Assembly (NCBI GenBank): GCA_009783605.1
Contig: WRDE01000030.1
Span: 1 to 12,201, forward strand
Source of the DNA: Oscillospiraceae bacterium
Lineage (GTDB): Bacteria; Bacillota; Clostridia; Oscillospirales; Acutalibacteraceae
Direction of reading: 5' to 3'
DNA length: 12,201 nucleotides
Below are positions 1 through 5,588 of the stretch, in pieces. The notes beneath the pieces were generated by a model. The model was not told the origin of the DNA and made no database searches. It saw only the letters and a list, made by a program, of their open reading frames with translations. Numbering within the stretch: position 1 is the first letter of the stretch; each line of letters opens with the position of its first letter. Position numbers and translations under genes: made by a program.

Positions 1-221
1 CTTGCTGCCTGCTGTGTGGAGGAACACATCGGCTTCCGCTCTTTATAACTTACGGGGCTGAATCGCTTCACGGTTTCCCATTGCGGCTCTCGCACTCCCT
101 GTCCTACGCTTAAACCTCACCTCGCGGCTTCGGCTCCAAGGACTCGGTACCGGCTGTGCGCTACCACCTTACCGGGTCGGGACTTCCACCCAACTATATT
201 ACACGCACCGAACTGGCGCAC
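1..221 (-). mobile_element. Group II intron, 5' part of the ribozyme (cut by window edge)
   Basis: Read on the minus strand, this begins at 221 with GTGCG, the conserved 5' end of bacterial group II introns. A structured, ORF-free RNA-like sequence follows, including GGGTGGAAGTCCCGACCC, which resembles early domain I, and GTAAGTTATAAAGAGCGGAAG further in. No reading frame resembles a protein, as expected for domain I lying before the intron-encoded reverse transcriptase. The rest of domain I, any maturase ORF, domains V and VI and the 3' splice site lie off the left edge, so completeness and activity cannot be judged. The upstream exon ends in AAACGGAGG, so the intron sits directly behind a Shine-Dalgarno-like string. 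The call rests on the 5' consensus and remembered similarity to bacterial introns; no alignment was run. Confidence 0.72.
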
Positions 222-244
222 CCTCCGTTTCCGAAATATATCCT

Positions 245-436
245 TTACCGCTTACTGCTTTTCATCTTCTTTGCCGTGCCGATCAACAAATCCAGCGAAT
301 CGCCGTCCAGCCCTTTGGCTTCCGCCAGCAGTTCTTTTACCTTCACCGGGTTGTCCGTTCCTTCGTCAAAAAACGCCGCCAGCGATATGTTAAAATATTC
401 GCAGATATATACCAGTGAGAGCGTATATCTTTTTAT
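245..436 (-). pseudogene. 3' remnant of an XRE/Cro-CI-type transcriptional regulator
   Basis: This frame encodes SLVYICEYFNISLAAFFDEG followed by a helical tail (NPVKVKELLAEAKGLD) and ends at TAA 245-247. It matches the last helix of a Cro/CI helix-turn-helix domain plus the short C-terminal tail usual in small clostridial XRE regulators. The recognition helices that should precede it are missing: upstream the frame reads a basic, non-HTH stretch and then runs into the tRNA terminator, with no plausible ribosome binding site. It therefore looks like a 5'-truncated gene. It lies between tRNA-Ser and a group II intron, which fits a decayed mobile-element or prophage regulator (inference). A short unrelated protein using an upstream non-ATG start is less likely. 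Confidence 0.6.
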
Positions 437-495
437 AAGATTGCGCTCTTTTTTATGTCTTTTTAAGAAATCCGGGCAACAAAACAAAGAACAAT

Positions 496-530
496 AAAAA
501 GCCTGTAACCGTTGCAATTACAGGCTTTTT
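496..530 (-). terminator. Rho-independent terminator after tRNA-Ser
   Basis: A perfect 13-bp inverted repeat (AAAAAGCCTGTAA pairing with TTACAGGCTTTTT) encloses a 9-nt loop. On the minus strand the hairpin ends in TTTTTATTGTTCTTTG, a good U-tract. It starts only 3 nt after the tRNA 3' end. The A-run on the other arm gives it U-tracts on both strands, so it may work in both directions. Confidence 0.93.
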
Positions 531-533
531 CAG

Positions 534-619
534 CGGAAGCGGTGGGATTCGAACCCACGAGCCCGTGAAGGCTACCTGATTTCGAGTCAGGCCCGTTATG
601 ACCACTTCGATACGCTTCC
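534..619 (-). tRNA. tRNA-Ser, anticodon CGA (reads UCG)
   Basis: The minus strand folds as a type II tRNA. The acceptor stem GGAAGCG pairs with CGCTTCC and the discriminator base is G. The anticodon stem-loop is CCTGA-CTCGAAA-TCAGG with anticodon CGA, and a long variable arm is built on AGCC/GGCT. The T-arm is GTGGG-TTCGAAT-CCCAC. The anticodon, the long variable arm and the G discriminator together identify serine. CCA is not encoded (the next bases are CTG), so it must be added by tRNA nucleotidyltransferase. The gene has its own promoter at 652-680 and a terminator immediately downstream, so it is a single-gene unit behind the mltG pair. Confidence 0.97.
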
Positions 620-651
620 AAATATACCGCGGTTTTTTACGGCGCCGGACT

Positions 652-680
652 ATTATAAAAGATTTACGCTGTTTTGTCAA
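652..680 (-). promoter_or_regulatory. Perfect-consensus sigma-A promoter of tRNA-Ser
   Basis: On the minus strand the -35 is TTGACA (680-675) and the -10 is TATAAT (657-652), with a 17-bp spacer, matching the housekeeping consensus exactly. The sequence after the -10 is GC-rich (AGTCCGGCGCC), the discriminator type common at stable-RNA promoters under growth-rate or stringent control; that regulation is inference. The predicted transcript starts about 25 nt before the tRNA 5' end. Confidence 0.93.
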
Positions 681-681
681 C

Positions 682-711
682 CGCTTAATTCACGTGTGTT
701 TAATTCGCGTG
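682..711. repeat. 15-bp direct repeat, two copies, over the second mltG stop
   Basis: Two adjacent 15-bp units (682-696 and 697-711) agree at 12 of 15 positions; the minus-strand forms are CACGTGAATTAAGCG and CACGCGAATTAAACA. The stop codon TAA (702-700) of the upstream mltG paralogue lies inside the second unit. This is the least regular of the stop-codon repeats in the window. Confidence 0.6.
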
Positions 712-1596
712 AATGCCGATTTGGTATTGTTCGCAGACTGCCACATGCTCGGCATAGGTTTTGGTGAAATATGTAATGCCGGTAGCAATGTCGGTGGCGA
801 AGAAAAAGCAATCCCGCACGGTTTCCTCCTCTGACGGATAAACCGCCGCCGTCAGCGCTTCCAATCCCGGGCTGCTGATCGGGCCGGCCGGCCGGCCCCT
901 GCATTGATAGGTATTATAATCCTCATGCCGGATGGTGATTTGTCCTGCGGCATTGACTTTGCGTACATAATCGCCGGTGGCGTCACATTGAATTTGAGGG
1001 AATTCCGCCGGATTCTCCAGCCGGTTATACAGCACCCGGCTCACCTTCCGCATATCCGCGGCGATGCCGACTTCCCGCTGGATAACCGAAGCCATCACCA
1101 CCGTTTCATCGACCGTGCCGCCGCGTTCTGCTATCGCTTCGCGCAATAACGCGATTTTTGTCGAAAAATTATCCAAAAATCGTTCGATCGCCGATTCGCC
1201 CGAACAGTTGATATAAAATTCATAGGTGTCGGGAAATAAATAGCCCTCTAACCGAAAACCGCGGCCGGGCATATCCGGCATTTCGCGGATAAATGCATAT
1301 CCGGAAAAATCCCCTTCCTCTTCCGCCCGGTAGAATTCTGCGGCGGAGCAAACCCGATTGGTCTCCATCAACGCCGCGATTTCATCCAACCGCTTGCCCT
1401 CCGGAATGGTGACCCGGACGGTACGGGCCTCGGTTACCGGCGGGTCGGTCGGCATCACCGAAGAAGGAGGCGCCGGTTCCGGGAGGGGCTGCCGCCATGC
1501 CCAAAACCCGCCGACAGCCAGCGCGGCCGCCGACAGCAGGCCCACGATCAGCCAAATATGCCATTTCGGACGTTTTTTTTCGCGCAAAAACCGCAT
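700..1596 (-). CDS. Short MltG-like endolytic transglycosylase (paralogue)
   Basis: The 298-residue product looks like a membrane-anchored murein lytic transglycosylase of the MltG/YceG family, which cuts nascent glycan strands during wall synthesis. A basic N-terminus and one membrane segment (about residues 13-33) precede a Pro-rich linker (38-53). A LysM-like start follows (RVTIPEGKRLDEIAALME, 61-78), then the YceG fold with LEGYLFPDTYEFY (116-128). The motif MASVIQRE keeps the Glu (E175) that aligns with the E. coli catalytic E218. Compared with the adjacent full-length copy it lacks the long cytoplasmic tail and the first LysM-like segment, and the conserved GLPPGAIxNPG has become GRPAGPISSPG. 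Activity is therefore plausible but possibly altered. The ATG at 1596 has AAGGATG upstream. It is probably co-transcribed with the copy 50 bp upstream. Confidence 0.88.
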   Translation of the reverse strand: MRFLREKKRPKWHIWLIVGLLSAAALAVGGFWAWRQPLPEPAPPSSVMPTDPPVTEARTVRVTIPEGKRLDEIAALMETNRVCSAAEFYRAEEEGDFSGYAFIREMPDMPGRGFRLEGYLFPDTYEFYINCSGESAIERFLDNFSTKIALLREAIAERGGTVDETVVMASVIQREVGIAADMRKVSRVLYNRLENPAEFPQIQCDATGDYVRKVNAAGQITIRHEDYNTYQCRGRPAGPISSPGLEALTAAVYPSEEETVRDCFFFATDIATGITYFTKTYAEHVAVCEQYQIGIHAN

Positions 1597-1617
1597 GGAT
1601 CCACATCCTTATTACTA

Positions 1618-1643
1618 TACATCATCGGGATACATCATCGGGA
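1618..1643. repeat. 13-bp perfect tandem repeat, two copies, between the mltG paralogues
   Basis: The unit tacatcatcggga occurs twice head to tail without a mismatch. It lies 3 bp beyond the stop codon (TAG, 1649-1647) of the full-length mltG and fills about half of the 50-bp gap to the second mltG. It is not a heptad but has the same placement as the heptad arrays: directly behind a stop codon. Confidence 0.85.
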
Positions 1644-1646
1644 AGT

Positions 1647-3326
1647 CTATTTTCTGTAAATGCCGATCCCTTTCGCCCGGCAGAAATCGTCATGCTCTTT
1701 AAACGTCTCAAAATATTTCGTTCTTATGACAGTACTCTCCTCTCCGGTTTCAGCGTATGAAACAAAGAAATAATACTTTTTGAACGCACTGTCCTCAGAG
1801 GGGGACAACACGCCGTTGATGGCGTCCAATCCCGGATTGCAGATAGCCCCGGGCGGCAGCCCCTCAAAATTATACGTGTTGTAATCGTCCACCGTAATCG
1901 TATCCGGAATTCTTGAGAGATCCAATTTTTTCGGTCTTTTGGGATCACCGGGATTATCCGGCTCTTCCGGTTCAAAGGTAAAATAGGTGTAGGTGGAATC
2001 GCATTCCAGCTTCGGATATTTACTGTCGGGAGCCAATCTGTTCAACAATACCCGGCCGACTTTATCCCATTCGCCGATATAATCCTCATCATATCCGGCC
2101 TCTTTTTCCACGATGGAGGCGAGGATGATCACGTCGTCGATCGTCATACCGCTGGCTTTGACCCGGGCCCGCATCTTGGTATCAAATTTATCGCCGAACC
2201 CGTCGAGCAGCTTGCGGATCACCGTCTCCCCGCTGCTTTGGGTATAAAATTCATAGGTGTTCGGGAACAAATATCCCTCCAGCGCAAAGGTGCGCTTGGC
2301 TTTTTCATCGCCGGACTGAATCTGGTTGACAAAGGCATATTCCGAATAATCCCCTTCCTGCAGCGCCTGATAGAATACATCCGGCGTGCAGACCTCGTTT
2401 CTATTCAACAGATCGGCGATCTCGTTGACCGTATACCCCTCGGGGATGGTGACCCGGACGGTTTCCCGCGGTACCCCCTGCCGCAGCTTTTCAATCAGCG
2501 TGCTGTATCCCATATCCGGCGACAGCTCGGTATAGGTCCCCGGCATATAATCGGCTTTTTTAAATTTGGCATACAGAGAGAAGAATATCGGATAGTCGAT
2601 CAGTCCCGCTTTTTCCAGCCGCTGGGCAATCTCGCCGACCGCAGCGCCTTTGGGGATGATGACCTCCGCTTTCATATCCGATTTGTTCAGGCCGGTCATA
2701 TCAATGCCGGCCAGAATGAGTACAATCGCCAATGTCAGCGAAGCGCCCAGCACGATCACGGCATACAGCATCCCGCGAAAACAGCCCCATGCCGTTTTCG
2801 CCCGGGGATCTCTCTTTTTCCGCCGCCGGAATCTGACACGTTTCGGTTCTTCTTCCCCGTCTTCAGGTATGAGGACGTCCTCCTCTGCCGGCGGGACAGT
2901 ATCCTCCGGCGGATAATCCGCTTCACCCGCTCCGGTCCACCGGCGGTCCGCCGGGCTGCCCGGGATCGAATCCGGCTGTTCATCCTCCCAGAAAGGATTC
3001 AAGACAAAAGCAGGTCTATCCGCCGCGGGTCTGTCCGTGACGGTTCTGTCGGGCGCGGCGGCCGGCACCGGCGGTTCCGGCGGATCGCTGAACTGCCCGT
3101 CAATATCCAAATTCACCTGAAAAGAAGATACCTTCCGGCGGCGTTCCTCCTCCACCCGGGCAGCCGTCAGAGGATCCACTCTAAACGCTTCCCGGGCGGG
3201 CACAGCGTCTGCCTCCGCCGTTTGTGGAAAGGCGCGATTGTCAGCACCCGCAGGCTCTCCGGCCCCGCTCTCTATTTCTTTGCGTTTACGGTATTCCTCC
3301 AACAAATCCTCCAACATATCCGACAT
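1647..3326 (-). CDS. mltG: Endolytic murein transglycosylase MltG
   Basis: The 559-residue product is a membrane-bound lytic transglycosylase that cleaves growing peptidoglycan strands and helps set their length. Residues 1-160 form an acidic, Pro-rich, low-complexity cytoplasmic tail, starting with a charged helix (MLEDLLEEYRKRKEIE). A basic patch (about 162-176) precedes a single membrane segment (about 184-207). Two LysM-like segments follow (EVIIPKGAAVGEIAQRLEKA at 221-240; VRVTIPEGYTVNEIADLL at 290-307), then the YceG catalytic domain. ASIVEKE (403-409) carries E409, aligning with E. coli E218, and DYNTYNFEGLPPGAICNPG (481-499) is the conserved downstream motif. The ATG at 3326 has a modest AAAGGGTGG upstream; an internal ATG three codons later is possible. 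A long cytoplasmic tail is known in some Firmicutes MltG proteins. A shorter paralogue follows immediately. Confidence 0.96.
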   Translation of the reverse strand: MSDMLEDLLEEYRKRKEIESGAGEPAGADNRAFPQTAEADAVPAREAFRVDPLTAARVEEERRRKVSSFQVNLDIDGQFSDPPEPPVPAAAPDRTVTDRPAADRPAFVLNPFWEDEQPDSIPGSPADRRWTGAGEADYPPEDTVPPAEEDVLIPEDGEEEPKRVRFRRRKKRDPRAKTAWGCFRGMLYAVIVLGASLTLAIVLILAGIDMTGLNKSDMKAEVIIPKGAAVGEIAQRLEKAGLIDYPIFFSLYAKFKKADYMPGTYTELSPDMGYSTLIEKLRQGVPRETVRVTIPEGYTVNEIADLLNRNEVCTPDVFYQALQEGDYSEYAFVNQIQSGDEKAKRTFALEGYLFPNTYEFYTQSSGETVIRKLLDGFGDKFDTKMRARVKASGMTIDDVIILASIVEKEAGYDEDYIGEWDKVGRVLLNRLAPDSKYPKLECDSTYTYFTFEPEEPDNPGDPKRPKKLDLSRIPDTITVDDYNTYNFEGLPPGAICNPGLDAINGVLSPSEDSAFKKYYFFVSYAETGEESTVIRTKYFETFKEHDDFCRAKGIGIYRK

Positions 3327-3354
3327 AGATTCGGTCCACCCTTTCGATGTAATA

Positions 3355-3389
3355 GTGTCAGGGGTCAGTGGTCTAAGCTCTAAACTCTA
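3355..3389. repeat. Heptad tandem array at the cyclo-ligase stop codon
   Basis: Five consecutive, in-register 7-bp units differ by one or a few bases, drifting from gtgtcag and gggtcag through tggtcta to agctcta and aactcta. The stop codon of the cyclo-ligase gene (TAG, 3389-3387) is made from the last unit. The array fills the space between that stop and the leader of mltG. The unit gggtcag recurs in the dnaG-rpoD array. Confidence 0.85.
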
Positions 3390-4055
3390 AATCGGCTTGA
3401 TTATTTTCTCAGTGACCAACAGCTGTACCGGCCGGTCATATCGGCCGTGGGGCAGCCTTCTGACAAGGCAGGAATGATAGCAGATACCGGCGGTGTATCC
3501 GCCGAAATCCGAGAGGAACCGGTCATAGTAGCCCTTGCCGTATCCCAACCGGTATCCATGCCAATCATAACACAAAGCGGGTACAATACACAAGCCCTGC
3601 CGGAAATTGGTGACCGCCCGCCGCGGCTCCGGCAGCGGTTCCCTTATCCCGAAGGAACCGACCGACAGCTCCTCCAGCGATTCGATATAGTAAAATTCGA
3701 TCTCCCGGGTCCCGGGCACACAACGGGGAACCGCCACTTTTTTGCCGTCGGCCAGCGCCCGGAGGATGATGCTGTCGGTATCCACCTCGATAGCGGCGGC
3801 ACAATACGTGAACAGCGTTTTACACCGGGTATACTGCCAGAGGGAGAGCATTCTGCCGGCGATGACGCTGTCCAACCGCTCCTTTTCCGGCCGCGGCATC
3901 GCCCGCCGGAGGATCTTATACTTTTCACGCAGTCCGGCTTTAACCGGCCGGATATCCTCTGGCCTGATAACATCAGCTGCCCTGACAGCGTCAGCCAGTT
4001 TTACAGCGGCGGCTGATTTTACAGCGGCCGCCGGCTTGATAACATCCGGCATCAT
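3387..4055 (-). CDS. 5-formyltetrahydrofolate cyclo-ligase (MTHFS)
   Basis: The enzyme converts 5-formyl-THF plus ATP to 5,10-methenyl-THF, returning a dead-end folate to one-carbon metabolism. Counting from the ATG at 4055 (222 residues), LREKYKILRRAMPRPEKERL (about 42-61) is the usual family start. KKVAVPRCVPGTREIEFYYI (about 115-134) and SFGIREPLPE follow. CIVPALCYDWHGYRLGYGKG then YYDRF (about 166-181) is the glycine-rich, nucleotide-binding signature. The start codon overlaps the DJ-1 stop (ATGA) and has no convincing Shine-Dalgarno, so translational coupling is likely; an adjacent ATG lies at 4052. The first ~38 residues are an imperfect hexapeptide repeat absent from typical family members. 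The stop codon lies in a heptad array. A longer frame continues upstream inside the DJ-1 gene but its translation there is not protein-like. Confidence 0.93.
   Translation of the reverse strand: MMPDVIKPAAAVKSAAAVKLADAVRAADVIRPEDIRPVKAGLREKYKILRRAMPRPEKERLDSVIAGRMLSLWQYTRCKTLFTYCAAAIEVDTDSIILRALADGKKVAVPRCVPGTREIEFYYIESLEELSVGSFGIREPLPEPRRAVTNFRQGLCIVPALCYDWHGYRLGYGKGYYDRFLSDFGGYTAGICYHSCLVRRLPHGRYDRPVQLLVTEKIIKPI
3942..4049 (-). repeat. 18-bp imperfect tandem repeat coding the MTHFS N-terminal extension
   Basis: Six consecutive 18-bp units read as hexapeptides PDVIKP, AAAVKS, AAAVKL, ADAVRA, ADVIRP and EDIRPV. At the DNA level GCCGCTGTAAAA recurs in neighbouring units and GATGTTATCA plus RGCC in the first and fifth. 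The array begins 3 bp after the last base of the DJ-1 stop codon. It therefore has the same placement as the non-coding arrays elsewhere in the window but is read as protein here. Confidence 0.75.
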
Positions 4056-4600
4056 GATACCGGGCGGCATTGCATCGCCGTCCGCAATTCGTCCGCCCGC
4101 TGCTGTGAAACCAACCGCGCAACCAGCCGCAGCCCGAATTCTATGCTGACGCCGGCGCCGGCCGCGGTGATATATAACCCGTCCTCCGCCACCGGCTCCC
4201 CCGTCAACACCGCGGCGGCCATTTCCCCGCGGACCGACGGCGCGCACGCGGCGCGGCAACCGTCTAACAGCCCGCGATGGGCGAGGATCGACGGCGCGGC
4301 GCAGATAGCGGCCACCGGCAGCTGATTTCCCACGGCAGCGGTCAAAAACCGCTGCACCGTTCCGGAGGCTTCGAGATTCACCGTACCCGGCATCCCGCCC
4401 GGCAGCACGATCATCTCTATCCCGCCGGATACGGCCTCGTCCTCGGCGATATCCGCCTGTACCGTGATACCGTGGGACCCGGTGACGGTTTTGCCGCCGA
4501 TCCCGACGGTTTGCACGGCCACACCGGCCCGGCGCAGAATATCCACCGGCGCCAGCGCCTCTATCTCCTCAAATCCGGGAGCGAGAAATACGTAAACCAT
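4052..4600 (-). CDS. DJ-1/PfpI family protein
   Basis: The 182-residue product has the flavodoxin-like fold of the DJ-1/ThiJ/PfpI superfamily (glyoxalase, deglycase or redox-chaperone roles have been proposed; the substrate here is unknown). VYVFLAPGFEEIEALAPVDI at the N-terminus carries the family Glu (E14, aligning with human DJ-1 E18). VLPGGMPG (65-72) is conserved, and AAICAAPSIL (97-106) places the reactive Cys at C100 on the nucleophile elbow. The position of the third residue often discussed in DJ-1 (a His) is not clearly preserved: the segment reads ACAPSVRGE. The ATG at 4600 is preferred because GGAG lies 6 nt upstream; a TTG at 4612 in the same frame would itself overlap that site. 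The stop overlaps the cyclo-ligase start. Confidence 0.93.
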   Translation of the reverse strand: MVYVFLAPGFEEIEALAPVDILRRAGVAVQTVGIGGKTVTGSHGITVQADIAEDEAVSGGIEMIVLPGGMPGTVNLEASGTVQRFLTAAVGNQLPVAAICAAPSILAHRGLLDGCRAACAPSVRGEMAAAVLTGEPVAEDGLYITAAGAGVSIEFGLRLVARLVSQQRADELRTAMQCRPVS

Positions 4601-4610
4601 AACGAACTCC

Positions 4611-4645
4611 AATTCTTAATGCTTGATGCTTAATGCTTAATTATT
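4611..4645. repeat. Heptad tandem array over the GNAT stop codon
   Basis: Five in-register 7-bp units; the core units are aatgctt, gatgctt and aatgctt, flanked by aattctt and aattatt. The stop codon of the acetyltransferase (TAA, 4643-4641) lies inside the last unit. The other end abuts the Shine-Dalgarno of the DJ-1 gene (GGAG, 4610-4607). The array thus makes up nearly the whole intergenic gap. Confidence 0.88.
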
Positions 4646-5465
4646 CGAGAGTCAGACCCATGTACGGCAACGGGTTTGCTGCGGGCGGCCAGTCTTTGAA
4701 CGGGTATAGCATACCGTTGAAAACCGCCGTTTCACCCGGTTCGGCATAGCGGAATACCTTCAGCTTTTTTGCGCCGGTATGGCGGCAGACGCCATCCAAA
4801 AAGGTTTCCCGTCCCGCGGCGGGGCCGCATAGCTCCCGTATGGTTGCCATACCGTCATCCGCCGGTTCGGCCAGCGCCGCGTGGGTTCCATTGCTTAACA
4901 CGGTCCCGGTGGACGCCGCGTAGCCGGTCACCGGTTCGGAAAAGGATACATACGGGACCGGACAGTGGGCGGCCAGCAGCCGTTCCCGCTCCGCCGCGTA
5001 ATCCTTCGCGGCAATTGCCTGCACGGCGGAAGCGGACACAGCCTGTGCGGTATACCATTCTTCTATGACACCGAAATACCGGGTATAGCCGAATTTCGCG
5101 TAATATTCCACTAATTTTGGCGTCGCCGGGCGCAGATACGAGCCGTCCAACCCCGCATTTTCGCCCAACCGCAGCGTTTGCCGCAGCAGCGCCCCGAAAA
5201 TGCCGCGTCCCCGGTATTCCGGCAGGGTGGCGGCGGCGTAGATATACTGTAAACGGCGCTTATTGCCGCCGTCATGGTAAAACGCGGGAAGGATAAAGGT
5301 CATCGACACCGGCTGGCCGTCAACGACCGCCAGCATGCAATTTTCGCCGCCAAAAACATGGGCTAAGAAATGCTCCACCGCCTGCGGGGTATCGCCGGGG
5401 AAGGAGGCCAGCCAAATCGTACGGATCGCCGGGAGATCGGCGGGCGCGGCATAACGGACGGTCAT
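4641..5465 (-). CDS. GNAT family N-acetyltransferase
   Basis: The 274-residue product belongs to the GNAT superfamily (acetyl-CoA-dependent acyl transfer); the acceptor is unknown. The GNAT core is in the N-terminal half: ADLPAIRTIWLASFPGD at the start, then YIYAAATLPEYRGRGIFGAL (74-93) containing the R/Q-x-x-G-x-G acetyl-CoA loop (RGRGIFG), and the closing strand YYAKFGYTRYFG (121-132). The ~130-residue C-terminal part ends with GMLYPFKDW and PYMGLTLE, a pattern seen in two-lobed clostridial GNATs with a degenerate second lobe. The ATG at 5465 follows GAGGAGA by 5 nt, a strong site that fixes the start. The gap of ~120 bp upstream suggests it could have its own promoter, but no convincing -35/-10 pair was found there. 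Confidence 0.88.
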   Translation of the reverse strand: MTVRYAAPADLPAIRTIWLASFPGDTPQAVEHFLAHVFGGENCMLAVVDGQPVSMTFILPAFYHDGGNKRRLQYIYAAATLPEYRGRGIFGALLRQTLRLGENAGLDGSYLRPATPKLVEYYAKFGYTRYFGVIEEWYTAQAVSASAVQAIAAKDYAAERERLLAAHCPVPYVSFSEPVTGYAASTGTVLSNGTHAALAEPADDGMATIRELCGPAAGRETFLDGVCRHTGAKKLKVFRYAEPGETAVFNGMLYPFKDWPPAANPLPYMGLTLE

Positions 5466-5512
5466 GATGCTCTCCTCGGATAATAATTACACGGGTGTGA
5501 TGGTCTGATTTC

Positions 5513-5528
5513 TGACGCGGCGGCGTCA
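5513..5528. other. Small dyad between DUF2156 and GNAT genes
   Basis: TGACGC and GCGTCA are inverted around a 4-nt centre (GGCG). It could be an operator or a short hairpin in the leader of the acetyltransferase gene. There is no U-tract, so a terminator is unlikely. Short GC-rich dyads also occur by chance. Confidence 0.3.
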
Positions 5529-5531
5529 ATA

Positions 5532-5584
5532 ACAAACGCCCAGCATCTACATATAACAGCGCTAATAAATAATCCGGCGTTTGT
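5532..5584. other. 9-bp inverted repeat with 35-nt loop in the DUF2156-GNAT gap
   Basis: ACAAACGCC (5532-5540) and GGCGTTTGT (5576-5584) are exact inverted copies. On the minus strand this starts 4 nt after the DUF2156 stop codon. The loop is AT-rich and contains the palindrome AGCGCT. No U-tract follows, so it is not a standard intrinsic terminator. It could protect the mRNA 3' end or be a regulator site. This gap carries no tandem repeat, unlike most others in the window. Confidence 0.4.
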
Positions 5585-5588
5585 GCGG

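Noticed and set aside
156..497. Plus-strand open frame (113 codons) at the left end
   Set aside because: It runs across the intron boundary and antisense to the XRE remnant, with no ribosome binding site or family resemblance.
2238..3383. Long plus-strand open frame (381 codons) opposite mltG
   Set aside because: It mirrors the minus-strand mltG frame, its product is Arg- and Pro-rich without family motifs, and no ribosome binding site or promoter supports it.
4056..4259. Upstream extension of the cyclo-ligase frame into the DJ-1 gene
   Set aside because: The extra ~68 residues are Gly/Arg-rich out-of-frame DJ-1 sequence, and the ATGA overlap gives a natural start.
4611..4645. CRISPR-like interpretation of the short tandem arrays
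   Set aside because: The units are 7 bp with no spacers between them; CRISPR repeats are longer and are separated by unique spacers.
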